From positions 339,632 to 403,631 of the forward strand of contig CAJNOJ010000025.1 in assembly GCA_905250025.1 (NCBI GenBank): 64,000 nucleotides of DNA. Direction: 5' to 3'. This DNA is from Adineta ricciae (lineage: Eukaryota; Rotifera; Eurotatoria; Adinetida; Adinetidae). The position numbers were made by a program, and so were the translations under genes. Positions 49,332 through 64,000 of this stretch are shown here, one piece after another. The stretch's first letter is position 1; every line of letters starts with the position of its first letter. The notes under the pieces are model-generated. The model saw nothing but the letters and a program-made list of their open reading frames with translations. It did not search any database and was not told the DNA's origin.

Positions 49332-50619
49332 ATCTGAAGAAGAAACTGATTTGCTTTACAGTCGATTAGCACGTTTACACATATCGATCGGAGACTTCCC
49401 ATTCTTTTTTACTCAAAAAGTTTCGGAAGAGGAAAAAACGCTGTGCCTCTCCATATGTCACACATAAGCAAAATATTTTTTCTATTAGAGCGGATAAATT
49501 ATCATAACCTTGGATTTCTATTGGGAATCGATCATAAAGACCATCGAAACTCGATGATTTTTTCCTCTTTAAACACAAAGATATTCACTATATGTAAATT
49601 TACCTGTTTACGTCAATCACTTATGAAAGTCTTGTCTGGAATCTGTTCCCAAACGACCAACCAAATGAGAAACTTGAATCAATATAGACGAGAAGCTTAT
49701 TGGTAGCTATCACTGTCAATGAAGGAGAACCGAACAGAATGAGGAACGCGCGCATACATACACACACAGCCTGACGATGTTTGATTTGTACTATTTGGTG
49801 TTATTATGACGAGCAGAAAAGGAGAAACAGAACAGAAACCTAATGAAATGCATAGACATGTATGAGTCATGATTTGGACTAGAAATAACTTTAGTCATTG
49901 GGTATAACTCTTATTCATTGGTATGAGAAATTGTTTGAGTGTGCACATACTCGGATACTATGATAAAATAGCAACATGCATGGCAGATCAAAATTCACCC
50001 ATTCGGATCGATTTTCCTTTATGAATGATGGTACTCGTGAGCAAACCAGGCCAACGTATGGTATTTACAGGCCCAAAACAGCCAACTGAATGAAATATCA
50101 GGTCTTTGAAGATATTCGATCTCTGGTGCGTGTTATTTACCATCGTTCAAAGAAACTGATATTTTTTTTAAATATATATCTTCTATTTTTTTTCAGCACA
50201 AGAGAAAAAAATACCAACTAACTTCCCAGAGAAAAAATAGTGATTGAATGATCATTATAGAAGAAAATACACATATATCTTAGAAAACGAAAATGTTTCA
50301 GTGCGAATACAGTAAAGAATAGTCCAAATATGAGAGTATCAACATTGTAGTTCATTTCAAGAATACAAAAAAAACAACAAAACAGAGAAATTACGATAAG
50401 AAAAGAAAAACACGAGTAACCATACATAGGTTTGTATCTATACGTAAATAGAGCCAATCGTTCGATGTTTGACTAGTAAATTAAATGATAATAAAAGTAA
50501 AGTTTCGAAGTTAATTTTGAAGTAATAAATTTGTCGTATTATTAATGGCATATAATGCCTCAGAAATAGAATTTTCAGACTAAAAGTAAAGGCAAATGTT
50601 CAAGAAATTTCGTAAGAGA
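49332..50619. other. Intergenic stretch with uncertain exon
   Basis: About 1.3 kb. The minus-strand frame 49375-49578 (FDGLYDRFPIEIQGYDNLSA and onward) looks somewhat protein-like and could be an upstream exon of the MATH gene, but its donor phase does not match the acceptor at 49338. The rest holds no gene that I can support. Confidence 0.45.
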
Positions 50620-53600
50620 TTAAATAAAGTCTCTTACAGCACATTTATTTTGTTCATTCACGTTTGTGATTGTCGACTGTTCAAAACTATTGAGTTCACC
50701 TGCTGTTGACGATTCAAGCAAATCTGGAAAGCTTCCAAATGATAAATCAGACATCTAAAAAGAACTTTACAAGAAAATGCGTCTTTTCAAATTCAAATAC
50801 GAACATTATCTGGCCAATCAAGACGTAATCGTGATGTATTGCTTTGTAATGCCGCGTTGACAATCGTAGCTAAAGAAACCGAATAGAAAAATCGATCAAC
50901 TCAACATCACGAAACTTACTGCTGAGAGAAACAGTGCTCATATTGGTATTATCGTTGAGAAGATCATCTAGAACGGAAATTCGTTATTGAAATCAATAAC
51001 AAACGACAAGCATTGTACTTGGATTTTCACAATCACTCGTAAATAGGCTATTTGATGTCGTTGGAAGATCATGGTTATTGATCGCGTTGAACATGAGACG
51101 CTGATTTGCTGCAGCAGTTTGCTGTGCATTGATGTTTGCATCTGAAGATAAAAAGTAATAGATTTCTGTCAGATGAAGTCAAAATTCACATACCAAGTAA
51201 CAATTGAATGTTCGAAGGACGAGTTGATTGATCACCGTAACGCAATGGACGTCGAACCTATGAGAACGAAATAGAATATCATTTATATTGATTTTATGTC
51301 ATACTCGTTTGTGTCGATGCGATAAGAGATCGTAATTATGAGCTGATGCAGCTTGTTCAGCGGCTAATGATTGTATTAAGGGATCATCGATAACACCGTT
51401 GTTACTGCTGAAAATAATTCCTGGTTGTTTCGATGGAAGAGTAGTTGATGTCGGAGCTGTTTCGGTTCCATTCACCATTGGTAACAGTAAACTCAATAAA
51501 GGTGGAAGTTCTGCTATTGAATTCATCGTTGTTGATGCCTGAAGCAATGAAGAAGACGATGGTTGCTCACGAACGGTTCCTCCCGTATCCGCTGGCCACG
51601 AAAGAGTATCAAATATATCAGATTGTTCGCTGACGTGCGGCGGTAGATTGAGTGTTCTATGAAGAATATAAGCACACGTATGCAAAAGATGCTCTCAAAG
51701 AATCGATTTAAACTCACTTCACGTGTAGATCACCATCTAGTACTTTGTTTGTACTATTTGTTTTGTTGCCTGAATGAAAAGGTTGAAAGTATGCGAATAA
51801 ATGGCAAAATAGAGAATGGTACCTGAGAATGAAGTTTGTACAGTTAAGATTTCGTCATTGCTTGGGATCATCATATCTTGGGTTGGAATTGATTGTGGCA
51901 TTTGTAGTAAGGCGCAGATCTCAGCATTTGGTGAGTTGGTTGCTTTTGCTGCTGGACGTCTTTGTTCCTTAGTGTTGATTGGATGTTGGTGTGAACAACA
52001 TGAACAGAAACATTTCGAACGAGAGGTTTGTTGCTTTTTCGTATTTGATTTCTTGGTAATTTTCATTTCCAATTGTGTTTGTCGGTCCGCGATTGATGTC
52101 AAGCATTGATTTGCCATTTGAATCACATAATGAAGAAAAGCGGTCGACGATGAAGTGTCATTGATATTGCTTGTGCGGGTAAGATTGTTGAAATCATAAG
52201 TAAGTCGAAGTTCTTTCGGACGTTGCAACAGTTTTTGCAATTCACCAATCGTTAATGTTGAATAAATGTTATTAACTCGAGTCATGCCTTGGGATATGTC
52301 CGCTAGAGTAACTGGTGACGATGTTGTTGGTGCCGTTGGAGTGATTAACGCTGCGGCTGTATTCGTATCGGGATCGATTTCATCCTCCGACGGAAACTAG
52401 AAGAAAATACCACGAAAACATTTACAAATGTGTGAAAGGGAAAGACTTGGCAATTGATTACTTCATCGGTGAAATCAAGAGTGTCTAATCGTTGTTTGAA
52501 TAAACCAGCACTACTATCGGCCTCGTCTTCTGTTCCATCGATAAGTGTGAAAGTAGATCCATCATAGGCATTTGATGGGTTATTATGATGTGCGGCTCGT
52601 TTAGCAGCAAGTAAAATAGCTGTTCGTGCTAAGTTTGATTTATTGTTTGCTGATAATGACGATGATGTCGATGTAGGGGGTGGTTGAGGAATTGGTGTTG
52701 CTGGAGCCGATGATGGAGAAATCGATGATGTAGGAACAATCGTCGATTCATTTGGTATTTCACTTTCCGATAAATTATTTCGTTTACGAGCTGTTGTCTG
52801 CAAAGTTAACGAATGCTCGATTAATGGTTCGGCCGAATGTTCAGAATCTGATCGTGAACGAGATTGTTTATCCGAATTCGTTATTGATTGCTTACGTGCT
52901 GATGAAAGATCAAGTTGAGACGTCGAATCATTTGTTACAACTGGAGAATCAGTTGATATTAAATGCGATCCATGAGGATACAAAATAAGTTGCTCGAGAG
53001 ATAAATCTTCTTTGACTAACTAAACAAAACACGCAAGAATATAAATCTCATATCACTTAATGTCCTTGCATTTCGATGTTTCTCTCATGGAAATCAATTA
53101 TATAACTCGATAGATACTTGTTTAATCTCTATCAAGTGTGTTATCTACTATCGCTGAAGGACGACTGAATCGATCGATTCGACTTACAGATTGAGCGTGA
53201 GTGTTCAATTGCCAATATTGAGTCAATTTATCAATCAACTCATTGATTGTCGTTGTTCGTGACAATAGAACTTCGACATGAGGATATCGACATGATAACG
53301 CGACACGCATGAAAGCTGAGGGTGATGCCGGACTCAGTACAACTTTCACATGTTTTGATAATGTTCGATCGGATTGTTTTGTTGAGCCTGAAAATTCGGA
53401 TCGAAATTTTGATTTTATTTCGAGGAAAACAAATTCATACCGAGTGTATTTCCTGTCTTAGGCGGTTTCAAAGCTTTTCCAATAATCGATACATGTTCTC
53501 GTTGTCCTTTAACACGTAAAAATGCATTGCCATTACGAATCAATTGATGTAACACGGATATTGCTGGTTTTTTATCGAAACCTAAATCATCGAAAAAGTT

Positions 53601-54275
53601 TTCGTCGACATATTTCACTTCATATCATAGATGTGCAACTCTTACATTTGACTTTTGGTTTCAAACACAGATAAGCAAGAACAGAACGTAATTCCAGTGA
53701 GTCGACGTTACTTTTCTCTTCTACAAAAGCGAACTAAGATGAGATTTTCCAAGAAAGAAAAACAAACCTTCGGTAAATGTACACAGTTTCGAAACCGTTC
53801 GAAACGATCGATAATAAAAGCAACGTATCTGACCAAAAGTACGTTTTTGCGCTTCAGGATTCATAAGACGACGTCGCGTATTGAAACATTGACCAAGTGC
53901 TTCGAAGTTTTTTCCATACTACAATCGAAGATGAGAAGAAAACTTTCAACAAGAATCAACTTACAATTCGAAGCGCGCTGAAAAACTGTTTTTGTTCTTC
54001 CATCGTCCATTTTGTTTTGTCCGGTAATTTAGGTGCGACCTCTTTGATTTTCTTTATCTTCGGTGCAGGTGGTTGAACTTGTAGGGCTAAACAATCGATG
54101 AAGATCGTCAAAAAAGCGAATTTCATTCATGAAATTTACTTGGACTTCGTTCGCGTTTCGGCCGTTTAGTAATTTCTTTTGTTCGAGAAGCAATCGAATC
54201 TTCAACAACAACACTGGCGATTGGTAACGCGATCGACGGTGGTTCGTCCTTAATATCTTCGCTAGTTTCATTCAT
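50620..54275 (-). CDS. CRAMP1: CRAMP1/cramped-like SANT-domain chromatin regulator
   Basis: Starts MNETSEDIKDEPPSIALPIA at 54275, followed by a basic stretch (TKEITKRPKRERSP). The SANT/Myb-like domain spans two introns: KWTMEEQKQFFSALRIYGKN, FEALGQCFNTRRR, and QIRCFYYRSFRTVSKL, where FYYRS corresponds to the FYYRTWHK block of cramped proteins. Next come blocks also seen in CRAMP1: LELRSVLAYLCLKPKVK; LIRNGNAFLRVKGQREHVSI with IIGKALKPPK; PSAFMRVALSCRYPHVEVLL; a Ser-rich linker (about 52.98-52.45 kb); and NNIYSTLTIGELQKLLQRPK. A Gln/Asn/Ser-rich tail ends CAVRDFI at 50620. Cramped proteins act in the nucleus, in Polycomb-linked repression and activation of linker-histone genes. Family order is kept along the whole length. 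At least ten exons; small ones near 50.8-51.2 kb are less certain. Confidence 0.87.
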
Positions 54276-55595
54276 GACATGTAGATACTAAAGAACTTCG
54301 ATAAAACGGGTATTAGTAACGAAATGACCTTGAGCCATGAAGAAAATGAGTCAAAAAGAGGTATGAACACACTTAGAGAATGAGCGGTCGACGACGACGA
54401 CAACGAAAAGAGAAAAGGAAGGAAATAGATCATCTGTCAAAATGCTTTACTCCCGTTTGCTTCCTTTTTCGGCCAGTCATAAACAAGCGCAACTATTCTT
54501 CTTCTCCTCTGCGCGAGTAAATATGCATCAATGAACGAAATTTAATTGTGAAGACAAATACATTCAAAACCAACATAAAAATTCAATTGCGAAACCTTTC
54601 TAACTCAGTACTTTTATTTCCTCGAATACGATTGTGTCAATGTATGTGTATACATAGGGAGAAATTTGCAAGCGTTCTTGCCTATTTATGCAAAATATTC
54701 GTGCTCGCGAAACTCGATGAATATGCCTAATCGAATGAGAACGAAGTTTCGATGCAATTTCAGAATTATTCTCAAACTAGGTACATTAATAGTGCACAAC
54801 TCGCGACATTTGTCTTTGTGATCGACTAGCAGATCGCTAAACATCTGCTTTGTAATCTGATATACTCTCGCAAACCTTTGGCTCAGCCAACAGTAAATGT
54901 TTCAACGAAGATTCCTAATTGGAATAGAAATTTATCGAGACAAAAAATGATTTTCGCATGAGAAGAAAGGCTAGCCAATATTTAACTTAGATATTTTCGC
55001 CGAGCCTGCTCGTACAGATGTGACATCTAGAGCTGACAAGGCATAATCCTAAAATCCTATTCCATTATCAGAGAATGATCATTTGCACACGATAATATCG
55101 GTTCTACAGCCGACATGTGCTGGTTTATCTGAATTTTAACATGAGAACAGACTGTGGTCGAATTACTGTAGAAGAATTTTCAACAGTATCTCATTTCAAC
55201 GAAATCGAGATTGTAATTCCTGTCAGATGATATGACATCAGTGAAAAGTAAATAAAATTCGAACTGACGATATAATTGAGAATATTTCAGGCATGTTATT
55301 CAATTCAGATCATTCCATTTGTCATTAAAAACGAAGAAATTTAGTTATGTATCTAAACATTCTTTCAATGCCTAGCTTTTTCTTATGTTTATTCGACCTA
55401 AACTCGAACGCGGACTGTTTTGTTAAGAAAATATCTTTTTAATCTGTCAATTGACCCAATTGAGAGACAGAATGTACTCATCTCCATCATAGATAACTTG
55501 TTTCTTTGCTTTCCAACAAAACAAATTCATGAACACATAAAAAAAGGCTGTTATCTGGCTCGTTCACTTGTAACAGCAAGTGTTCTCGAAGTTTT
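54276..55595. other. Upstream region of CRAMP1, no gene seen
   Basis: About 1.3 kb. The open frame 54548-54730 lacks any domain. This part should hold the CRAMP1 promoter and the 3' UTR of the small secreted-peptide gene. Confidence 0.55.
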
Positions 55596-56016
55596 TCATC
55601 GGCCACTAGAACATACAAAGCATAAACGAAGATTTCGTATCGAATATAATGAGAACATTTTACTTACATGATATCCGGATCAGCTTCGTGGGAAAACGGA
55701 TAACGCTTAACATGTCTTGCAGCCAACATGGCAGGTAATTGTTCGATATTAATCGGTCCTTCGACAGGACGAAATTCTGTTTCATTATTTTGATGAGATT
55801 CTCCTTTATAAAAACGCTTATATAATGAATCAACAAATGTCCAATTTCGAATGTCAAGACTACGTCGTTGACGTAAATCGTATCGCCTTAAAAGATATTC
55901 CGATCAATTGAAATGCTCTTCGGATCGTCAAAATCTCACCTCAGCTTTTCTCCAATCGGACTGGAATCAACAAGTGCAAAACACACAAATAAGATAACAA
56001 GCTTTCGAATAATCAT
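55596..56016 (-). CDS. Small secreted precursor, neuropeptide-like, with C-terminal Gly-Arg
   Basis: Three exons. Exon 1 (56016 to about 55942) encodes a signal peptide, MIIRKLVILFVCFALVDSSP. Exon 2 carries basic cleavage sites: LRQRR before SLDIRNWTFVDSLYKR, another KR within it, and AARHVKR before YPFSHEADPDI. The frame either reads straight into a stop (DPDIM) or uses a standard donor (gtaagt at 55667) and a 62 bp intron to a tiny last exon (55605-55596), giving DPDIIGR then stop. A terminal Gly plus basic residue is the usual amidation signal, so the spliced form could release an Ile-amide peptide. About 103 residues, no Cys in the mature part. I cannot match it to a known peptide family; the II-amide end recalls CRF/DH44-type peptides only loosely. 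Confidence 0.6.
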
Positions 56017-57499
56017 TTTTCATACACAACAACAGAAAGAAACAAGTATCTATTCAAATGAAAAAAACTACTTGTTTATCTGATGAAACATTCCTATTTT
56101 ATATACTGCACTTTCGCCTACTATCATTCTTAGTCGAATGCTACTCTACACATGATATCCCTACACCATTGATCATTATATATGTTCTTTTTTTTCTTCT
56201 TATCGTTTCTCTTCTGAGATTATTTGTTTCAAAGTGCAAGTGCAAAGTAAAGTACCGAAGTATATCACAACCCGGTGCGTTCGAAAATAGATTCGATGAT
56301 GATAGATGAAAAAACAATCCAATGTTTTTTACGTAATCTGCGTATGATAAAAAACACAAATAGGATCGATGATGGACTTGTTCGTTCTATGCATGAATGA
56401 ATTTTGATCTGTTTTACGCTTCATTGAGTTTGAGGGTGAATAAATAGGCAAAGAGAATTCGAGAGATATTTTTCTTGCCAATGGAAAAGATCTTGATGGT
56501 TTCACTACGAATAGAAACTTTATTAATTGGTCTACGTAATCTGTGGTTCCCTTCGATGCGATACAAATTGGCAAGATTGCGAAATTCATGTCTGTTTTCT
56601 GGCATTTCGAATGTGTATTTTACCAGATATATCATACATCTGTAGTTTGTTTATCGTTGAAAAACTAATTATTAGCACATTGTTTGATAATCCGCTTGGA
56701 GAAGAGAGAAAGAACGACATTTTTTTTCATCTCGACCTCTGAATTGGTCTAGGTCGGAGCTCTTTGGATATTTTAATGTGAAAATAAACGAAGGAAAAAG
56801 TATTAGAACAAATTGAACTTAAAAGAGAAAAAAATTAGAAAAAAGTTTTGTCCTCCTCATTGACAAAGGACATGAACATGAACGAAAAGAGAGAGAGAGA
56901 AAGAAAGACGGACAAGTATAGAAGAATATTTAGAAGAAGACAGTGCACAGATGAACACCTGATAGTGCGCAGCTACGGGACGCATATCTGAGTGCAGGAT
57001 ATGGATTGAACATCAAAATGACGTTTCGCACTGCGCCAAATCCAATGAGAGAAAAAGAAAATTGGAGTCAAACAATTACAACACAATGAGAAGAAGAAGA
57101 AACTGTTCTATTCAATGCAATACACAAAAAAAAATTGAAACGATACTTTTTTTTATTGATTCTAACGCCATTTATGTTCAGACGGGTTAACTAGAGTGTG
57201 CGCGTGTGTGTGTGTAAGATAGAATAATCGCGAAGATAAGAAAATAACGAACAATAATATGACAATACTCGCGTAGATATAGACAGTTTTTTCTTTTGAT
57301 AATGACTACAAAGCAGTGAAAAGAGGTGCATTTGAATACACACTTTTTGGAATATGTACGATTGATTTCATACACACACACTCACATGAAGAAACAAACA
57401 TAAATTGAAAAGAAAAGAGCACACAGAAACTGTTCTTTGTTTTGAAAAATTCGTCTAAGAGTAGAAAAAAGAGATATTCTTCATGCACATAATGATAAA
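56017..57499. other. Intergenic stretch downstream of Na+/K+-ATPase
   Basis: About 1.5 kb with no supported gene. It contains GA-rich (near 56888) and GT-rich (near 57205) short repeats and overlapping chance frames. It should include the ATPase 3' UTR and the promoter of the small secreted precursor. Confidence 0.55.
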
Positions 57500-61726
<4,227 letters not shown>

Positions 61727-64000
61727 CGTTCATTGAGATGTAATTGAATCTTTATTTGTAATGTTAACAATCGCCTTTCTCGACCCACAAGAACGATCGA
61801 GATCTAGAAACAACTATTTGTTTTAGACAATAATATTTGACCAAATAGAAACTAGACAAATATCTAAACAAAAGTAAAATCAATGAAATCATTTAGATTA
61901 ACCTTTGTAAGATACTATAAATCAGTCATACATAGACCTATACATATTTGAAAAGGAAAAAAACAAAACAAGGATTTTTTCCTTCTTCGCGTTCTACGAT
62001 GACTCTGGGTGATGATTGCAGCAATGTTAGCGCGATCAGTCGCACGCATACGAACATACATAAATAATAACACACACAGAGGGAGAAAAAAAGGAGAAAA
62101 AATCCGAGAAAGAGACACAGAGAGAGAGAGAGAGGAAAAGACCGAAGAAGGAATAATATCAAGTTCTTACAGCCGCAACCAGTCGAACGAGAGAGAAAAC
62201 CGACAAATGACGTCATCATATAACGGAGTCCGTCTGATAGAGAATTCCCTAGTTAATTGTTATAGAAGGAAAAAAACATAATAGGAAAAATTTGAGAATT
62301 CACGAAGACCTTTTACTGTCAATCATCGGATATGAATTTTGAAAGTGCATCGATGTGATAATGGGTGAAAAGTTGATCGTATACTAACATTGATATGTTT
62401 CGCTTTCCTCTCGACGGAAAAAATAGTCCGAACTATAAGGTCAATCGTGTTTCTTCTTCTCATCGGAGAGCGAATATTTTTTTCTAATTTTTTCTTTTCC
62501 TAGATTGATCATTATCACGAACAGAGGGTTTGTTGGGCAGGCAGAAACATACATACACGCGTACGCGCATCTTCGAATGATTGGTTTCCTCGGTTTTCTT
62601 CTATTACTTACGTTACTACTATTACCATCATAGCTCGAACAGCAGTAGATGATATAATAGAAGAAAAAGGAAAGAAAGAAAAGAAAAGGAAAAGAAAAGA
62701 ACGACGAAGACGTTCAGCCAGCTGACCTACTGGTATTTTCTTCACTGCGTACTCATTATAGAGTTAATCCATCTTCAACTCTTATTAGTGCCTATACGGG
62801 CGCTGTAGTCAAGCTGAAGAAAAATGCAAAGAAAAACGCAGACCACCAGAGTAGAAAGAAAAACCGTGTGGATCAGCGAATAACGTTAGAAAGAGAAGCG
62901 GAAAATGTTTTTTAGTGACACGTCCGCCATGATTACTGATGCGTGAATGAAATACGGGTGTATATGTATATAGAAAAGAGGAATAAATAGAAAAAAAAAA
63001 GAAAAGGAACAACATATATCAAGGCAACATGTATAAAATATTGCCTGGCCACATTTCACAGCACTTATTTCGTTGTACACCTTTCTAATATCCAATTACA
63101 TGCTCGATTTTTTACCAAAAAAATAAATTTGCCTGTCGAAGACATAATATGATTGATTATTTCATGATCTGTAACAAGCGTTAGTCACATTTTCGATCTG
63201 CGCAAGTATTGGTTATATACAGGTAGTCGGTTTCTCGTCCTTTTCAAAAGGAATAAAAACGAGCAACCGCAAAACCCTGACGGAGAAGAAAAAGAAGTGT
63301 ATATGTTACTCTCTTCGACTTATGTAAACGTGCGAGCGTATCTTGTTCGGAAAATCGAGGAAATCAATTCTCGTTCTCAATCATGCAGCTCATAATGTTG
63401 AACAACGAAGAGGAGAAACGAGTGAGTGTGGCTTTTTCTTCGCTGATTGAATGACTTTTGATCCTCTTTTCTTTCGTAGTTAAAACTAAGAAAAAGAGGA
63501 AACGACAGAGTGGTAATAGTAATAGAAGAAATCTTTAGCGAACGATCGATCATGAATAGAAGACTAAAAACTAAGTGATATGATCGATTAATCAAACAAA
63601 GTTGAGCAAAAAAAGAAAAACTAGCTATTCAACATTCAGCATACGTCAATCGGCAACATCTGTTACAATGCTTTAGTTATCTCTTGTCTGGTTGTATCAT
63701 GGATAACTAGTCAGCAATATATTAATTATTTTTTAGTTCTTCCAGCTGTTGATTCAATGATGTATGTACATATCCGAGAGAAAAGCCGAACTCAACAGAC
63801 TCTTTTTCGTACTTATTTTACTCTCGAAAACAAACCTATATATAGAATAAATTCGGGAAAAGGCCGCCACAGGAAAATTTCTAATGGTAATTATTTTGAC
63901 ACTGCAAATAATCGTCTAATCGATCTTAACTTATCATCACTATATCTACATATGTATTTTATTTTGACATTCTACATCCATTAGAATGACTTTTATCGTC
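61727..64000. other. Gene-free region upstream of Na+/K+-ATPase, to window end
   Basis: About 2.3 kb. It is AT-rich with GA-rich tracts, including an AG microsatellite near 62110-62140. Overlapping frames (61915-62281, 62809-63095, 63377-63595) are low complexity on both strands and have no domain. It probably holds the promoter and 5' regulatory sequence of the ATPase gene. No RNA gene or mobile element was recognised. Confidence 0.55.

Noticed and set aside
49375-49578. Possible upstream exon of the MATH gene (67 codons, minus)
   Set aside because: Donor options after SDRYV give phase 0 or 2, but the acceptor at 49338 needs phase 1; no domain either. Left as uncertain intergenic.
62009-62281. 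90-codon plus-strand open frame near the window end
   Set aside because: Built on an AG-repeat tract giving Arg/Glu runs; the opposite strand is equally open.

Overview
The window is nuclear DNA from a compact animal genome. It is AT-rich and gene-dense, with mostly 45-65 bp GT-AG introns (a few of 180-400 bp and one of about 1.2 kb). The gene set is purely metazoan: NK homeobox, nicotinic receptor, contactin, class III myosin, Na+/K+-ATPase. The contactin carries an N-terminal C-type lectin domain and the RGS-RhoGEF carries a C1 domain, both as in the Drosophila genes, which points to a protostome. Small introns, frequent CGA/TCG codons, a recently homogenised gene pair and a DUF1294 gene would suit a rotifer, perhaps a bdelloid. 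That assignment is inference, not proof. A 93-base run of N (22189-22281) marks a scaffold join.

Layout. 0-7.8 kb: the 5' end of an unknown gene (minus, left edge), an intronless seven-helix membrane protein (plus), an NK3/bagpipe-like homeobox gene (minus), about 2.5 kb without genes, and a signal-peptide plus single-TM protein (minus). 7.8-12 kb: a DUF1294 membrane protein and a KIF9 kinesin, divergent from a 93 bp spacer. 12.9-22.1 kb: an RGS-like/C1/DH/PH RhoGEF (minus). 22.2-23.1 kb: the assembly gap and the first four exons of a nicotinic receptor subunit (minus). 24-31.2 kb: a kinase-motor class III myosin (minus). 32.7-37.4 kb: a contactin (plus).

39-47.9 kb: two near-identical four-TM genes (plus) flank an ADAM-type metalloprotease (plus) and a GH18 chitinase-like gene (minus), which converge with 35 bp between their stop codons. 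48.7-56 kb: a MATH-domain protein, a CRAMP1/cramped SANT-domain gene and a small neuropeptide-like precursor, all minus. 57.5-61.7 kb: Na+/K+-ATPase alpha (minus). 61.7-64 kb: no gene seen.

The genes do not form a pathway. Several act at cell surfaces or in excitable, sensory or cytoskeletal cells (nAChR, contactin, myosin III, Na+/K+-ATPase, RhoGEF, KIF9), but they look like independent transcription units. Exon joins were read by eye from splice motifs and frame, so individual junctions may be off even where the gene call is secure. The most interesting signals are a sharp gene-conversion-like block shared by the two four-TM genes, micro-exons (10, 18 and 26 nt), a GH18 enzyme with an altered catalytic motif, a possible amidated peptide precursor completed by a tiny last exon, a large insertion just before switch II of the myosin motor, and a probable misjoin at the N gap.
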